Positions 12,150-23,411 are shown, counted from the first letter of the stretch. The stretch is 64,000 nt of DNA from Silene conica (GCA_029255685.2 CM055319.2:20740247-20804246); one strand, 5' to 3'. Notes: a model not told the origin generated them from the sequence alone. Program-made: numbers and translations.

Positions 12150-15026
12150 ATGCGCATGTCAGTTCAAGGAGAACTCCTACCACTTGACCACGAGCTTGAG
12201 AGGACTCTTAGAGAAAGGAGAAAGCAACTTCTAGCAAATCAGGAAGGAGGTTCACCGTCTTCCTTATTTCAAGAAGACTTTTTCGAACAACCATCTTTAC
12301 CATCTTCACCAAAAACACCACCTTCACAACCAAATTCACCCAACAATCCACTTTCACCAAGAACACCACCTTTTACCTACTTTCCAGTTTTTCCTAAAGA
12401 AGAAGAAAACATGACAGAGGAAGCTACTATTGCCAGTCACTCCATGCCTCAGGCAAAGGACCTATACAAAGGGTTCACTTTACCTGCAGGTACTGGGAAG
12501 CCATTCGAGGCCAAGCCTGCCTACATTACTATGGTTGAAAGAAACCAATTTGGAGGCTCGGCCAATGAGGATGCTGCAAAGCATATTGAAATCTTCACAG
12601 ATTACATATGCTCTATTGCACCCCTAGAAGGAGTGACGCAGGACCAGATTAAGCAGACCATGTTTATCTTCTCTCTTAGGGACGCTGCGAGAGAGTGGTA
12701 CAGAGATTTAGACCGCACTGCTGCGGGAGTCACGGATTGGAATACCCTAGCCTTAGCATTCTACAGGAAATACTATTCTGCATCAAAGACTAATGCTTTA
12801 AGAGCGCAGATCACAAATTTCAAGCAAGGCCCCAATGAGGATTTTAGTGAGGCGTGGGACAGGTTCAAGAGACTTGTTCGATCCATACCACATCACGGAT
12901 TCGAGCAATGGTTTCTTTGTAACCAGTTCTACAATGGCCTCTACGATGACAACAGGGCCTATCTAGATGCTGCACCTAATGGGAGATTCCAAGATAATTC
13001 AGGAGAGACTAAGGGTCTCAAATTAATAGAGGATGTTGCTGTACACCGTGCTGAGCATGGCACTTCCCGAGGAAATCAAAGGAAATCTGAATACAACCTA
13101 TCAGCGATTGAGGCCTTGACGGCCAAATTGGAGAAATTAGAAGCTGGAGGAAAATTCGATTTAGGAAGTGGAAGCAAGGGCGGTATTTACCAAGTGAACG
13201 CCGTTCAAGACGGACCCTTTGCTTGTGAGAGGTGCGGTGGAGAAGGGCACGTATCAAAATTCTGTACTTCATCCAATGAAACATGTGCCGCTTTTCAACA
13301 TTATCGTGGGAACAATTTCTATGACCCGAAAAATAATAATGTCCATCCCAACCTGAGGTGGACAAGCCAGAATGTTCTTAACCCACAACATATGCAACCT
13401 CAGCAAAATTCCACATATATCCCCCCACATAAGCAAGGTTTCCAAAAACCACCCTTCAACCCTCAACCACCTTCGAATCCACCACCCAACACAGACACTC
13501 TTATCCAGAATCTTATTGGGTTGGTTCAGAAGGAGTCGCAGGCTAGAGAGGCAGGGATGAAGATGTTAGAATCTCAGATTGCTCAAATCGCGGGCAAGAA
13601 TGATACTAGGGCTCCGGGTCAACTTCCGACCAAGACGGACCAGAAAAAAGAGACTCTAAACGTCATATCCCTACGAAGTGGAGCTAAAGTGGGGAGCGAG
13701 AAAGAAAAACAGTCGAGTAGCAGTGAGGACGGTCGACCGACCGAAGATCCAGGTCGACCGACCTCAGAGGAGAATCCGAGAATTTCCGCTAAACAGGAGA
13801 GCGGTCGACCGACCGAAGAAGATGGTCGACCGACCGCCGTGGCAGAACCAGAGGCTCCTTTTCGTCCCGAATTACCGAATAACTTGAGGGATTTCCTTTT
13901 CAGGGGTGATAAGACCCCTAGGTTTCTGAAGAGGGCTACAAATACTGAGTCTTCAGCCGCTCCTTTCCCAGAAAGACTCGTGCCTTCGAAGGATCAGGTA
14001 TCTTTTGACAAATTTAAGGATGTGATTCGTTCATTAAATGTTCAGGTCCCGTTTCTAGAATTAGTTCAACAAGTACCTTCTTATCTTAAATTTATGAGAC
14101 AGCTTTTGTCCAGAAAGAGGTCTCTAGATAAGGTTGAGTCGGTGGCCCTCACTGAAGAGTCATCTAGTTTTCTATCACATGTTATTGCCCCTCACAAATT
14201 AGAGGACCCTGGTAGTTTTTCTGTCCCCTGCAATATAGGAACCTTCCTAGTTAAGAAGGCTTTATGCGACTTAGGTGCCAGTATAAGTATCATGCCCCTA
14301 AGTGTTGCCTTAAAATTAGGAATGACTGAATTTAAAATGACCAGCATGACTGTCCAGATGGCAGATCGTACAGCTTTGGAACCTATAGGGGTGTTGGAAA
14401 ACATCCCTGTGCGTATTGACAGGTTTTTCTTCCCAGTTGACTTCGTAGTTTTGGACATCCCAGAGGATGCCCATATACCTATTATACTAGGAAGACCTTT
14501 CCTCCACACCGCAGGTGCCATTATAGATGTAGGCACTGGGACTTTGACCTTCAAAGTAGGGAAGCATTCTATTATATATGGCCTATCTTATAGGAAGAAG
14601 GATGCTATGACCCCCATCACATGTAATGCTATCACTTCTGAAAAGAAGTATGAGGTCGTCACTACTTCTCCTACTTTATTACCTGTTCCTGTATCCGTTT
14701 TTACACCTCCGCCCCAGATTGGGAGCAATATGGAGGACACTTCTATTGTGACTAGTGAAGGAATTTGTTTGGGGAAACCCAATTTGAAGGAGGTCATAGT
14801 CCAAAGAGGAGGAATGGGATGTCTAAGCTATAGAGAAGATGAAGACCCGGATGTCGCGGATCGGGAAGAAAAGAAAAAAAGGAGGCAAGCTCAAGAGGAG
14901 AGACCGTCGCATATGCTTTGCGACGGCGGGAAGAAGATGTGTTTTACTACACAAGCAAACACTGTGGAGACTACGGCGTATCGTCAAAAGCCTTGGTCGG
15001 ATATTTTCCGCATCTTTAGCGGATAG
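12150..15026 (+). CDS. Gag-protease polyprotein of the Athila-like element
   Basis: Intact 958-residue ORF starting about 120 bp after the LTR. It has a Pro/Ser-rich N-terminus (40-85), a retrotransposon gag domain at about 140-280 (EWYRDLDR, YRKYYSASK, WDRFKRLVR), and a CCHC knuckle CERCGGEGHVSKFC at about 359-372. A Pro/Gln-rich part and a linker with four GRPT motifs (about 528-562) follow. A retropepsin-like domain comes next, with the active site CDLGASISIMPL near 706 and ILGRPFL near 778. The tail ends KPWSDIFRIFSG. Gag forms the particle and the protease matures it. No RT or integrase follows. The GRPT motifs are the translation of GGTCGACCGACC, the same motif found in the non-coding LTR, so this linker seems shaped at the DNA or RNA level. 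Confidence 0.9.
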   Translation: MRMSVQGELLPLDHELERTLRERRKQLLANQEGGSPSSLFQEDFFEQPSLPSSPKTPPSQPNSPNNPLSPRTPPFTYFPVFPKEEENMTEEATIASHSMPQAKDLYKGFTLPAGTGKPFEAKPAYITMVERNQFGGSANEDAAKHIEIFTDYICSIAPLEGVTQDQIKQTMFIFSLRDAAREWYRDLDRTAAGVTDWNTLALAFYRKYYSASKTNALRAQITNFKQGPNEDFSEAWDRFKRLVRSIPHHGFEQWFLCNQFYNGLYDDNRAYLDAAPNGRFQDNSGETKGLKLIEDVAVHRAEHGTSRGNQRKSEYNLSAIEALTAKLEKLEAGGKFDLGSGSKGGIYQVNAVQDGPFACERCGGEGHVSKFCTSSNETCAAFQHYRGNNFYDPKNNNVHPNLRWTSQNVLNPQHMQPQQNSTYIPPHKQGFQKPPFNPQPPSNPPPNTDTLIQNLIGLVQKESQAREAGMKMLESQIAQIAGKNDTRAPGQLPTKTDQKKETLNVISLRSGAKVGSEKEKQSSSSEDGRPTEDPGRPTSEENPRISAKQESGRPTEEDGRPTAVAEPEAPFRPELPNNLRDFLFRGDKTPRFLKRATNTESSAAPFPERLVPSKDQVSFDKFKDVIRSLNVQVPFLELVQQVPSYLKFMRQLLSRKRSLDKVESVALTEESSSFLSHVIAPHKLEDPGSFSVPCNIGTFLVKKALCDLGASISIMPLSVALKLGMTEFKMTSMTVQMADRTALEPIGVLENIPVRIDRFFFPVDFVVLDIPEDAHIPIILGRPFLHTAGAIIDVGTGTLTFKVGKHSIIYGLSYRKKDAMTPITCNAITSEKKYEVVTTSPTLLPVPVSVFTPPPQIGSNMEDTSIVTSEGICLGKPNLKEVIVQRGGMGCLSYREDEDPDVADREEKKKRRQAQEERPSHMLCDGGKKMCFTTQANTVETTAYRQKPWSDIFRIFSG
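13731..13835 (+). repeat. Paired GGTCGACCGACC motifs inside gag
   Basis: Copies start at 13731, 13752, 13803 and 13824: two pairs, each with starts 21 bp apart, in frame as Gly-Arg-Pro-Thr. The same pair geometry occurs in non-coding parts of the element. Confidence 0.95.
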
Positions 15027-15561
15027 TTGTTTTAAGTTTTAGTTTTAAAGACAATTTACTTTTTGTTGTGTGAGACTTTTTAATTTGGTTTGCTCGTAGT
15101 TTTAGAACTTTTTCTTTATGCTTGCGTAGTTAAGACTTTAAGACTTGTTTCTGGAATCTCGCGCATTTGCGGGCGCATATATTTTTCTTACTTTTTCAGG
15201 CTTTTACGAAGAAACGAAGACCGCTGGGACGCAGAGGGTCGACCGACCAGATACATCAGTCGGTCAACCTAGTCGCCGTATCGCTCAATTCCTATATTCT
15301 GCAGGAAGGTCGGTCGACCTGTTCTCTTGGTCGGTCGACCTACCTATCTGTCGCAGTCAGTTCGTTTCTTCCTCGGGAACCGTGCAACCGTTCTTTGGTA
15401 CTTGAGTGGCATTGCTAGCCACCAAAACCTCCCAGCTTACACTGGTTTGGGGAGGTTTTTCTCATACGTCTATTTACCCAGTGAGTTCTTTCCAGTTTTT
15501 CCTTAATTTTTATTTATTCGCATCTTTCCTTTAAATTTCTGAAACCTTTACTTAGGCTAAT

Positions 15562-15581
15562 GCACAATGGGGACATTGTGC
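15562..15581 (+). repeat. Perfect hairpin in the 3' region
   Basis: Arm GCACAATG, loop GGGA, arm CATTGTGC. It is followed directly by a GGTTTGGGGAATGG block that resembles the terminal polypurine tract. Confidence 0.8.
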
Positions 15582-16254
15582 GGGTTGGTTTGGGGAATGG
15601 TTTCGTATCACATGCATTGCATTTTGTCACACGTTTATTGCATTTCTGTCTTGCATTGTTCTTTTCTTTATTTTTCTTATATATACAAAAATCCAAAAAA
15701 AAAAAAAAAATAGAAAAATTCAAAAAAATTCCAAAAAATGCACGTTTATTTTAGCATATAGGTCGAGTCGGAACGAAAGTATTTCAAGGATGATTTTGCT
15801 TTCTTACATGTTTATGCCTTTACCTTGCCTTGTCAACTTGTTTTAGGATGAGAGTCTTTCGCATATCTACGAGTTTTTGTCAACTTGCATATCTTGAGAC
15901 TTGACTTATATCTTGGCAGCCTACTATACATTCTGAGTTTTAGAGCCTTATTCATGGTTTCATTCTTAAACCAGTTGTTTAGGATGTGAGTAGTTCTCCC
16001 CTTGGAACATGTTACATCAATATGCATAAACATGAACTTGAATTGCTATATACTTGTTTTACTATCTCGTTTTGTGAGTCTTGGTACATGCATTTGGGAT
16101 CCCTTTTCTCTTATTTACCAATAAGCCCTACATAGCCAAATTTGCCTTTTTATTCCCCCAAAACTACATCCCATACTTAGCCTACCCTTCCAAGCTAGTA
16201 TTTGCGGTCTTTGGTTTGACTTTTGAGGCATCTTGGTTTATATGCTATCTTGAG

Positions 16255-16365
16255 CAAAAAGAGAAAGAAGAAAGAAAAGAAAGAAAGAAAAGAAAAAAGA
16301 ACAGAAAAAGAAAGAAAAAGAAAGAAAGAAAAGAAAAACGAAAAACGAAAAAAAAAAAAAGAGAT
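16255..16365 (+). repeat. Polypurine low-complexity run
   Basis: About 110 bp of GAAA and GAAAG repeats, almost without pyrimidines. The Lys/Glu-rich open frames over it are artefacts of composition. Confidence 0.9.
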
Positions 16366-17060
16366 CAAACGTACACAGGAAATAGGTCGACCGACCACCT
16401 TCATGGGTCGGCCGACCACCTGACAGCATCAGAATGGAAAAAAAAAAAAATCGTTCCAAATTCCCTTTCTTTTATGTGTTATCACTCCCGTACCTCATTC
16501 GAAAAAATATTTGGGGAGTCCTTTCTTATATTTAATGTGAGAATTGTGCTACAAAAGAGCACTTTCTTAATTTCAAAAGTTGTGAAATATGTTGTTGGGA
16601 AACGGTTTTACTAGCTTGGCTACTAACCCCACATATCCAAAAACATCTTAACCACCTTTTACCTTTTACCTCACATATCTTTCATTACCTCGATTGCATG
16701 TATCCAAGTCACTTAATGGGATTGTTGTACAAAGTTGTAGAATTCTTGTTCATGTTAGATTGCAGGCATGTTTTCATGGGTCGCAGTTAGGTGAGTGTCA
16801 TTACAAATTTACTTCTTTCTATCTTTTACATATACTCACCCTTTGCTTCATGAGTGTCTCGAGCTTACCGCGAGAGTCCATGGTATAAGTCTCTATAGCT
16901 TTTATGTTTGCAAGTTTGACGACACTATAACTCGTTTGCATGATTTGACCACTTTCTCATTTTGTACTTGGTATTGGTTTAGGCTAACATGTAAATTTCG
17001 CTCTGAGATTGAAATCGTTCCATTAATTAGGATCGACTCTATTTCTTGCTTGAGGGCAAG

Positions 17061-17082
17061 CAAGGGTTTGGTTTGGGGAATT
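17061..17082 (+). promoter_or_regulatory. Polypurine-tract region of the Athila-like element
   Basis: CAAGGGTTTGGTTTGGGGAA followed by TT ends directly at the 3' LTR start (17083). It is the likely plus-strand primer site, though less pure than a canonical tract. Confidence 0.55.
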
Positions 17083-18660
17083 TGATGCGTGTCTATTTTA
17101 TGATGTTTTTCATCTATTTTTACACGCATTTGGTCGCTCATTTACTATGTTTTAGCCTTTATTTCCCAACAATCGTGTACTTTCGTATTTTTATGCACTT
17201 TTGCAGATTTATGCGGAAAAGGGACGATTTAGCACCAAATTCATGCCCTCGAGTCTTTTGCATAATTAAGGAACAATGGAAAGTCAACTGGAGTCTTTAT
17301 TTAAGTACCAAAAGTCAAAGCGAGAAGAAAACCGAAGAATTCCTTGCGGAAGCGGTCGACCGACCAACTAAACGGGTCGGCCGACCAGGCCAAAATTTCT
17401 ATAAAGTCCGAATTTTGAAGAAAGGCCCAGAATTCAACTAAGCCCGTGAAAGAGGTCGACCGACCCACCAAAGTGGTCGACCGACCTCAGCAAAGCCCAG
17501 GAACAGTTTCGGAAATAAATTAGAAGTAGGAGTCTTTTAGGAAACTTTAATCTTATGCCCTATATAAACTAATCTCTTGATTAGGGTTTGGCATCTAGCT
17601 TTTACTATCTAGCTTTTACTATCTAGTTTTTATCAGTTGACATTCATATTCAATAATCAAGTTTTATTTAGAAGAATTTTAGTTTTGTAATCTTTCAATA
17701 ATTCCCAAGCATTCAATAAAGTTTGTTCCTTTCTGCCCTAATTCCGACTTTGGTAATTACTCTTTTAATCTAGCTTTATTATTGTTTTTATTACTATTGC
17801 ATTCAATTAAGATAGAATTCTCAAGCTTTATTGATTCTCGCATGTTTAGATTATTTACTATGTTTACCATGTTTATTCCCGTTTTCATAATCGTCTTAAT
17901 AACCATGAGTAGCTAAATTTCATATGTTAGGATGTAGGGGATGAATATGCGTAGGTAGTAGAAATTCCGAGACCGACTTGTAGCAGAGCCGCGGTCGGCC
18001 GACTCAAATAGTGGGTCGGTCGACCGAGGCTGTGGTCGGCCGACTGGAATAGCTTGTCGGTCGACCACCCGCGCATGTATCTTGTTCCGTCTTTCCTTGT
18101 TGACTATAATATCCTACAATGAGACTGAAAGGAGACTTGTAGGACGTTAGTAATGACCTACCCAAGATTGAGAGATACGGGAAGGGCATTGGTTTACACC
18201 TTAAGACGGCTAGGTTACTTAAGACTGAAAGGTATGTGACCTAAGATTTAGGAATCACCCTTATTGTTGACACCCAATAATTGTGAGACCTAGGAACTAA
18301 TAGCATAGACCGAATGGAGCTATTAGGTAGCATAGACCTAAAAAGTTATGTTACACCCCCTTACGCGACTGCAATACATGTTGACCTTAGAATTTATATT
18401 ACCTTAGCTATTTATTACCCAAACATCCTAGCATCCCTTTTATTATATTTTAATTCTCATCTTTATTTCTTGTTTTATTTTAATCTTTGCCTTAAATATA
18501 GTAATCAACCAATCAAACCCCCAAATTTGTTACCTTTAAACATTAACACCAAACAATAAACATTCCCCACCTCTCTGTGGTTCGACCCTGACTTTCACTA
18601 TCTATTGTTAAAGTTAGGAATTATAAATTTTATCTTTGGTACCCTCAACGACGGGCATCA
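17083..18660 (+). repeat. 3' LTR of the Athila-like element
   Basis: Same length as the 5' LTR and about 99% identical by eye, including all four motif pairs and the TATA box at 17561-17567. Confidence 0.95.
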
Positions 18661-18980
18661 CTTAGGGTGTCCCAAATGTCTTTGGCCGAAGTGCAACCCG
18701 ATATACGATTAATCTCTTGGTCGCCGATGCCATATTGAAGAATGGACATGGCTCTAGAGTTTTTCTCGATCTTTTTTTAATCGTTTTCATTATATTTTTC
18801 CCCATCTTTTGCTGTCGTGTTTCCTTCCTTATCAGTCACCTCTATCATAAGTGGGCCTTTTTTTATTATCATCCAACATTCATAATCTACCCCTTTGACG
18901 TAGTGTTCCATGCGGTGTTTCCACCAAGCATAGTTTTCACCTTTAAAAATTGGGTACTTAGTGTGTTTAGACTCGTCCAT
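18661..18980 (-). pseudogene. Element B gag, N-terminal fragment
   Basis: The start codon is at 18978-18980: MDESKHTKYPIFKGENYAWW, then HRMEHYVKG and YECWMIIKKGP. This is the N-terminal gag segment shared with elements C (36790) and D (54621). About 70 residues in, a frameshift occurs (near the NEND stretch), and the fragment ends at the Athila-like insertion. An in-frame Met lies slightly upstream, but the MDE start matches element C. Confidence 0.88.
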
Positions 18981-19027
18981 GATTACGGATCTTTCTCTTT
19001 GGTGGTTAAGCCTAATCAAGAGCAGAA

Positions 19028-19040
19028 GGCTCTGATACCA
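19028..19040 (-). promoter_or_regulatory. Primer-binding site of element B, initiator Met-tRNA
   Basis: The minus strand reads TGGTATCAGAGCC, the standard copia PBS complementary to the 3' end of initiator Met-tRNA. It lies two bases from the LTR. Confidence 0.93.
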
Positions 19041-19042
19041 AT

Positions 19043-20371
19043 TGAAGAATTAAGAACGAGTTTAGCACCTAAAAGGGGGATGAGGGGGTGAATTAGGTGA
19101 CCTTTTAAAAATTTCTGAAATAGCTTAAGTGTTTCACGATTTAAGGCAACAAGATCAGAAACTAAGCAACAGTATGAGGAACTGTTGCATAGAGCAGATC
19201 TATTACGAGTATAACAAGAAACGAGTAACAAGTACGAGAAAGAGCAATAAACAAACGATGTAAAAAATTGGTTCAGCTCCTACTCCGGAGCCTACGTCCA
19301 ACCGTTATTTTATTGAAAGTTTAGAAGCTACTCCGCCTGACTAAAACTATTACAACAAAACAACTCCCCAACCTACTCCGGTTGCATTTGCTTAGAGCTA
19401 CTCCGCTCGTAAGACTTGACTCAAACTTAAAGCTACTCCGCTCTAAGAGTTTGTTGTTCTACCTTTGGTTTACACGATCAATGTCTCAAGGGTTCTCTTA
19501 AAGAACATGGAGACTACTTTTAAGATCTAAACACAAGGTTCATCGAACAAACATTTATACTCATTAGAAGTGCGAACTAGTACAAGGAGATCATAGCTTT
19601 TCGAAAATCAAATGAAGACTTCTTTCAAAAACAGAAACTTTTGCAAAATAAACTTGAAGAGTAAATGCTTAAAAGGTTTTGCAAAGTTTTACAATAAATG
19701 CTTAGAAAGTCTTGGCAATTAATGAGCTAAGATGTTGGTATTTATAGAGGGATTAGGTGTGTGAAAGCATGCTCTCAAATACATATTATATTTGTTTCTC
19801 TCTATTACCCAAAGGTTCAAGTGGTGGAGTGTCTTTTACAATCTGAAAAATGCACATGCATGGTTGCAAGGCTCAAGGCATGCCTCTTATGGTAAGGAGT
19901 GTAAGAGAGAACCTTCCTTTTGAAAGATCTTATGGCCAAAAAAGGAAAAAGTAAACTTTCTTCTTTTTCTAGCCCTTAGACCTCATGTGCTTTGTGAGTT
20001 TTGAATTTCAAATTAATTTCTTTTAGTTTGTAAAATATTTGAAATATGTAAATGAGATAAAACACCAACATCTTTTGATAGAAATATTTTTCGAAATATA
20101 ATCTCCATGACCGAACTAGAAACCCCAGTTGCAACAGTCTGTTGGACTGTTGCAAGGATTTTGCACCTCTAACAAATACGAATGAATGTTAAACTACCTT
20201 GCTTACAACATATTCCTAGACTTGGCCTTCTCTTGTCTTTGCTTGCATCTTGACATATGATCTTGTGATCTTCAATGAGCTTTATGTCACTTTGCTAATC
20301 TCTTGTACTAATCAAACAAACATTAGATTAATCAAGGTAACTTGCCATCATCAACATATTGTGTTCTAACA
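19043..20371 (-). repeat. 5' LTR of element B
   Basis: On the minus strand it begins TGTTAGAACACAAT and ends ATTCTTCA, 1,329 bp. TATAAATA is at 19739-19746 (minus). Two GCAACAGT-N7-ACTGTTGC dyads lie at 20131-20153 and 19166-19188, and a hairpin array at 19276-19447. The layout parallels the LTR of element C. Confidence 0.9.
19276..19447 (-). repeat. Hairpin array with constant GGAGTA loop, element B LTR
   Basis: Minus-strand loops read GGAGTA. Plus-strand positions and arms: 19276-19291 (GCTCC/GGAGC), 19369-19384 (CAACC/GGTTG), 19395-19408 (GAGC/GCTC) and 19426-19447 (CTTAAAGC/GCTCTAAG, one mismatch). A weaker copy lies near 19325. All are downstream of the TATA box, so they should be transcribed. 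Confidence 0.85.
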
Positions 20372-21900
20372 CTTATGATTCATGGGAACTTTGTTGTTGT
20401 TCACAAACTGATTCTTATGTTATTTACATGATGGAATTGATATGGGTGAGGTTTATTTGATATCTACATAAGATGGGTAGAAATTAAGAATTTGATATGT
20501 AATCACATGAGGGATTTTTGATAACATGTTCATATGCCTAATTGATATGATATTCATGTTGGGATTGATGAAAGTCTGATTAGAATCATGTATAGGAAGG
20601 ATTATAGAAGGATGTGAATGTTTAAGAATGTTGAAATAGACTATCGCGGGTTATAGTGTCTCCCAGCCGATCGGCCGACCGGCGGCCGACTGACCCGAAC
20701 CTCAATGAAACCGAATCTCGCCTCAAATTAGTTTCCGAAGTCGGCTAAGTGTTGAATGGATGGTTAATAATGAAATATATATGTATTGTTTGTCAATCGA
20801 GTTTGAGTTATTGTACATCTTTGATGAGAGACAGTGTGTGATGTGTGTGCGCCTGTTGTGCGCTGCTATATTACTCGAGTTCTCACCTGACTGCATTGTG
20901 TAGTTGGTTGACCGTAGTGGCTTCGTCCTCACGGTCAGGTCTTAGATTGTCTGCCCGCCTTAGGGCATACCTCGTTCCATTGTGGTTCGGGTCTTGGGAG
21001 TGTCTTGGACACTTGTCGAATCGGGGACGCTGATTGTCTACGCCCTGAGAGTCTGGCCAGGTTTAGACTAGGACAGTCGATTGTCGTCGTCCTACTAGGG
21101 GGTTGTATAGTCTGAGATTGTGGACTTCTGTAGTTATATAGACGAGCCGATTGTCGGCCTGCTCATAGTGATCTAGTCGAGTCGATTGTCGACCAGTCTA
21201 GTTGAGTCGATTGTCGACCTGTATTGTGAGTCGATTGTCGACCTATATTGTTGGAGTAGAGTCACTTGGTTTACCTAACTCGTTTGTTGTAGAGTCAAGG
21301 GTTGACCTATCTTGTTAGAGTCGAGTCACTTTGTGACCTATCTCCTGTGTTGACGAATCGGTTGTTGAGCATGTTTTAGTTTGTGATTATTGATGTATGG
21401 TACTTGGTTATCGATAGTAATCACATGATGATATATGTTAATGTTTCTCCTAATCTTTGTTTATGTTGGAGCATGTTGATGTGTTCACCTGTGTATGTGT
21501 TAATGACAATAGATGGCTAGGAGAACCTCTAGTCACTCCCCACTGACTATGGCGTACATGTTTTCATGTATGTAGGTTGATGATTGCTGTTTGCAGGGGG
21601 TTACGATGAAGCTAGCGAGCGATGATCCTTCATCGATGACATTACCTTTATCGTGTAGCTAGACCTTCTTTTGACATTTCGTCTTGTGCCTGTAGGGATA
21701 TCCTATCCCGGGCTTGGTTTTGTATTTATTACTTATTACTTATCTAAGTTTATTTCTTCCGCATTTTGGTTATTGTTATTCACCTCTTATATTAGTTAAG
21801 CATGTTTAAAATTTTAATTCCACGCAAAACTTGCATGCTTTTGTATGATTTACTTTCCGCTGTCGCGAGGGGTTTTACTATAAAAATTAAAAGGCTAATA
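20372..21900. other. Probable decayed gypsy LTR fragment
   Basis: No coding sequence. The region differs from its surroundings in base composition and has a run of GTCGATTGTCGAC-like dyads at about 21065-21245. Its 3' part (GGGGGTTACGATGAAGCTAG, then CTTTCCGCTGTCGCGAGGGG) resembles the ends of Del/Tekay-type LTRs I know. Neither boundary nor a duplication could be set. Element B appears to have inserted at its left side. Confidence 0.35.
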
Positions 21901-23330
21901 TTTAAAGTTAAGTATGTTATTAATTGCCATTAATATTTACAAATTTTTATTTTTTTAAAACGGCGTAAAAATTAGAATTATATGATGTCTATTTGTTGTT
22001 TAAATTATTCTAACAATAAATATCAATATTTTATATTTATTAGGAATTTTGATTTTTATTTGTTTTTTATTTTATCTAGAAATTAAAATGGCCGAATCTT
22101 AATGTTTGTTATGCTCTTTACATTTAATATTTTATAATTTTTTTTCTTTTTCTTTTAAATAAGAAATAATGATATGGCTCAATGTCGTGTGTAATAAGTG
22201 ACGTGACTTTTTGTTAATGTAAGGTGGCATTGTCTACGTTGCATTCTAAGTTAGCCTTTTAATAATATTGAATAGATAGATGTATTGTATCATATATTGT
22301 TAGACTATTTTGTTAATAATTATTATCAATTTTTTTACCATAAATGTATTTAATATTATAGAATTGTAAACTTTAACTTTAAATTTGAATATGTTACAGT
22401 AATTTTTACTCTTAACAGTAATCGTTATCTCTTACTTCTTTTTTCATGAATTTTTTTACTTATTAATACAACACAAAACTAGAAATTAATGTAATTTTTA
22501 TATCTTAATATTAATCATTAACTTTTTTAAACAATTAAATTAAATTTAATGTTAAATTGTTAAATATAAATTTCTCTACATATTCACAATCTAAAAACCA
22601 TGCATTTGAACGAGATCTGAACTAGTTGAAAAATATATATAAATAAACTATTGTAACAAGTGATTAACGAATTAATGTTTTAAATTATTAATGCAATTGT
22701 TACTATGGCCTCGTCTTTCGAATAAACTATTTTTCCATTTCAATTGGAAAATCATGTTGGAGTTGGTGGACAATATTTTTCTTTTATAACCCTTCTGAAT
22801 ACATAATTAAAAGATAATTAAAAATTTCTAAAAAAAATGACGGAGATAGGATCAAAATATATGATTATTTTCTTAAATAATGCCATATTAATAAAGATAG
22901 TTGGAAATCTCCTTGATTATTTTCCTTTTCATATTCAAAAGAAATAAAACATTTATGAAAACAAATATGACACATAATAATCAATCGGTCAATTTAAAAT
23001 GTCTTAATACATCTTAGCCAGTATTAACTTGTATGCTCTTAATGTTGCAGCAAATCAACTCATTGGCTTCTAAAATTACATATGATAAATTATAACAAAT
23101 TGTACAATTGTAGAACATTTTCAACAAGATACGCTTCCTTTATAAGCATAATATCGAGATATACGAAATTTTAGATAAATTGCTTGGTTTAATTTTATGT
23201 TGTAATCGAGATCACATATTTGTGTATGAGTCGAACCGATTCAAGCTGAATTGTTTTGTTTGTTTTACCAAAAGACAAAAAAAGGAAACAATCATCTCAA
23301 AAAACAAATAAATAGATTTTTTAATACCAA
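21901..23330. other. AT-rich intergenic DNA upstream of the carboxypeptidase gene
   Basis: Very AT-rich with frequent homopolymers. I see no gene, repeat unit or clear transposon end. Confidence 0.6.
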
Positions 23331-23339
23331 AAAAATAAG

Positions 23340-23347
23340 TATAAATA
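23340..23347 (+). promoter_or_regulatory. TATA box of the carboxypeptidase-like gene
   Basis: TATAAATA lies 65-72 bp upstream of the ATG at 23412, giving a leader of roughly 40 bases. Confidence 0.7.
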
Positions 23348-23411
23348 GAGCTATGGTATATGTTATTTCTCATATTATCATAGTTTATTAATTATAATTA
23401 ATAAAAGCATT

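Larger units (their letters stand above)
15027..17082 (+). other. Non-coding 3' region of the Athila-like element
   Basis: I see no domain in any frame. It holds three paired GTCGAC-type motifs (15237-15269, 15308-15340, 16385-16417), a hairpin at 15562-15581, an A-run at about 15696-15712, a purine-only stretch (16255-16365), and G-rich GGTTTGGGGAAT blocks at about 15587 and 17069. In complete Athila relatives this space would hold pol or env-like sequence. Confidence 0.7.
10450..18660 (+). mobile_element. Athila-like Ty3/gypsy element, gag-protease only
   Basis: Two direct LTRs of 1,578 bp each (10450-12027 and 17083-18660) start TGATGCG and end GGGCATCA. The duplicated target is CTTAG (10445-10449, 18661-18665). 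The PBS matches the 3' end of plant tRNA-Asp. The only coding sequence is a 958-codon gag-protease ORF; I find no RT, RNase H or integrase motif in the 5.05-kb interior. By eye the LTRs differ at about 20 positions, so the insertion is fairly recent and must have used enzymes supplied in trans. It carries the paired GTCGAC motifs described in the findings. Confidence 0.92.

Noticed and set aside
12797-14797. Additional frames over the Athila-like gag
   Set aside because: Shadows of the 958-codon ORF in other frames.
10721-16417. CRISPR-like array from regular GTCGAC repeats
   Set aside because: Plant nuclear retrotransposon; repeats are pairs spread over kilobases, without unique spacers or cas genes.
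16081-16614. 177-codon Lys/Glu-rich frame
   Set aside because: It covers a polypurine run in the non-coding 3' part of the Athila-like element; composition artefact.
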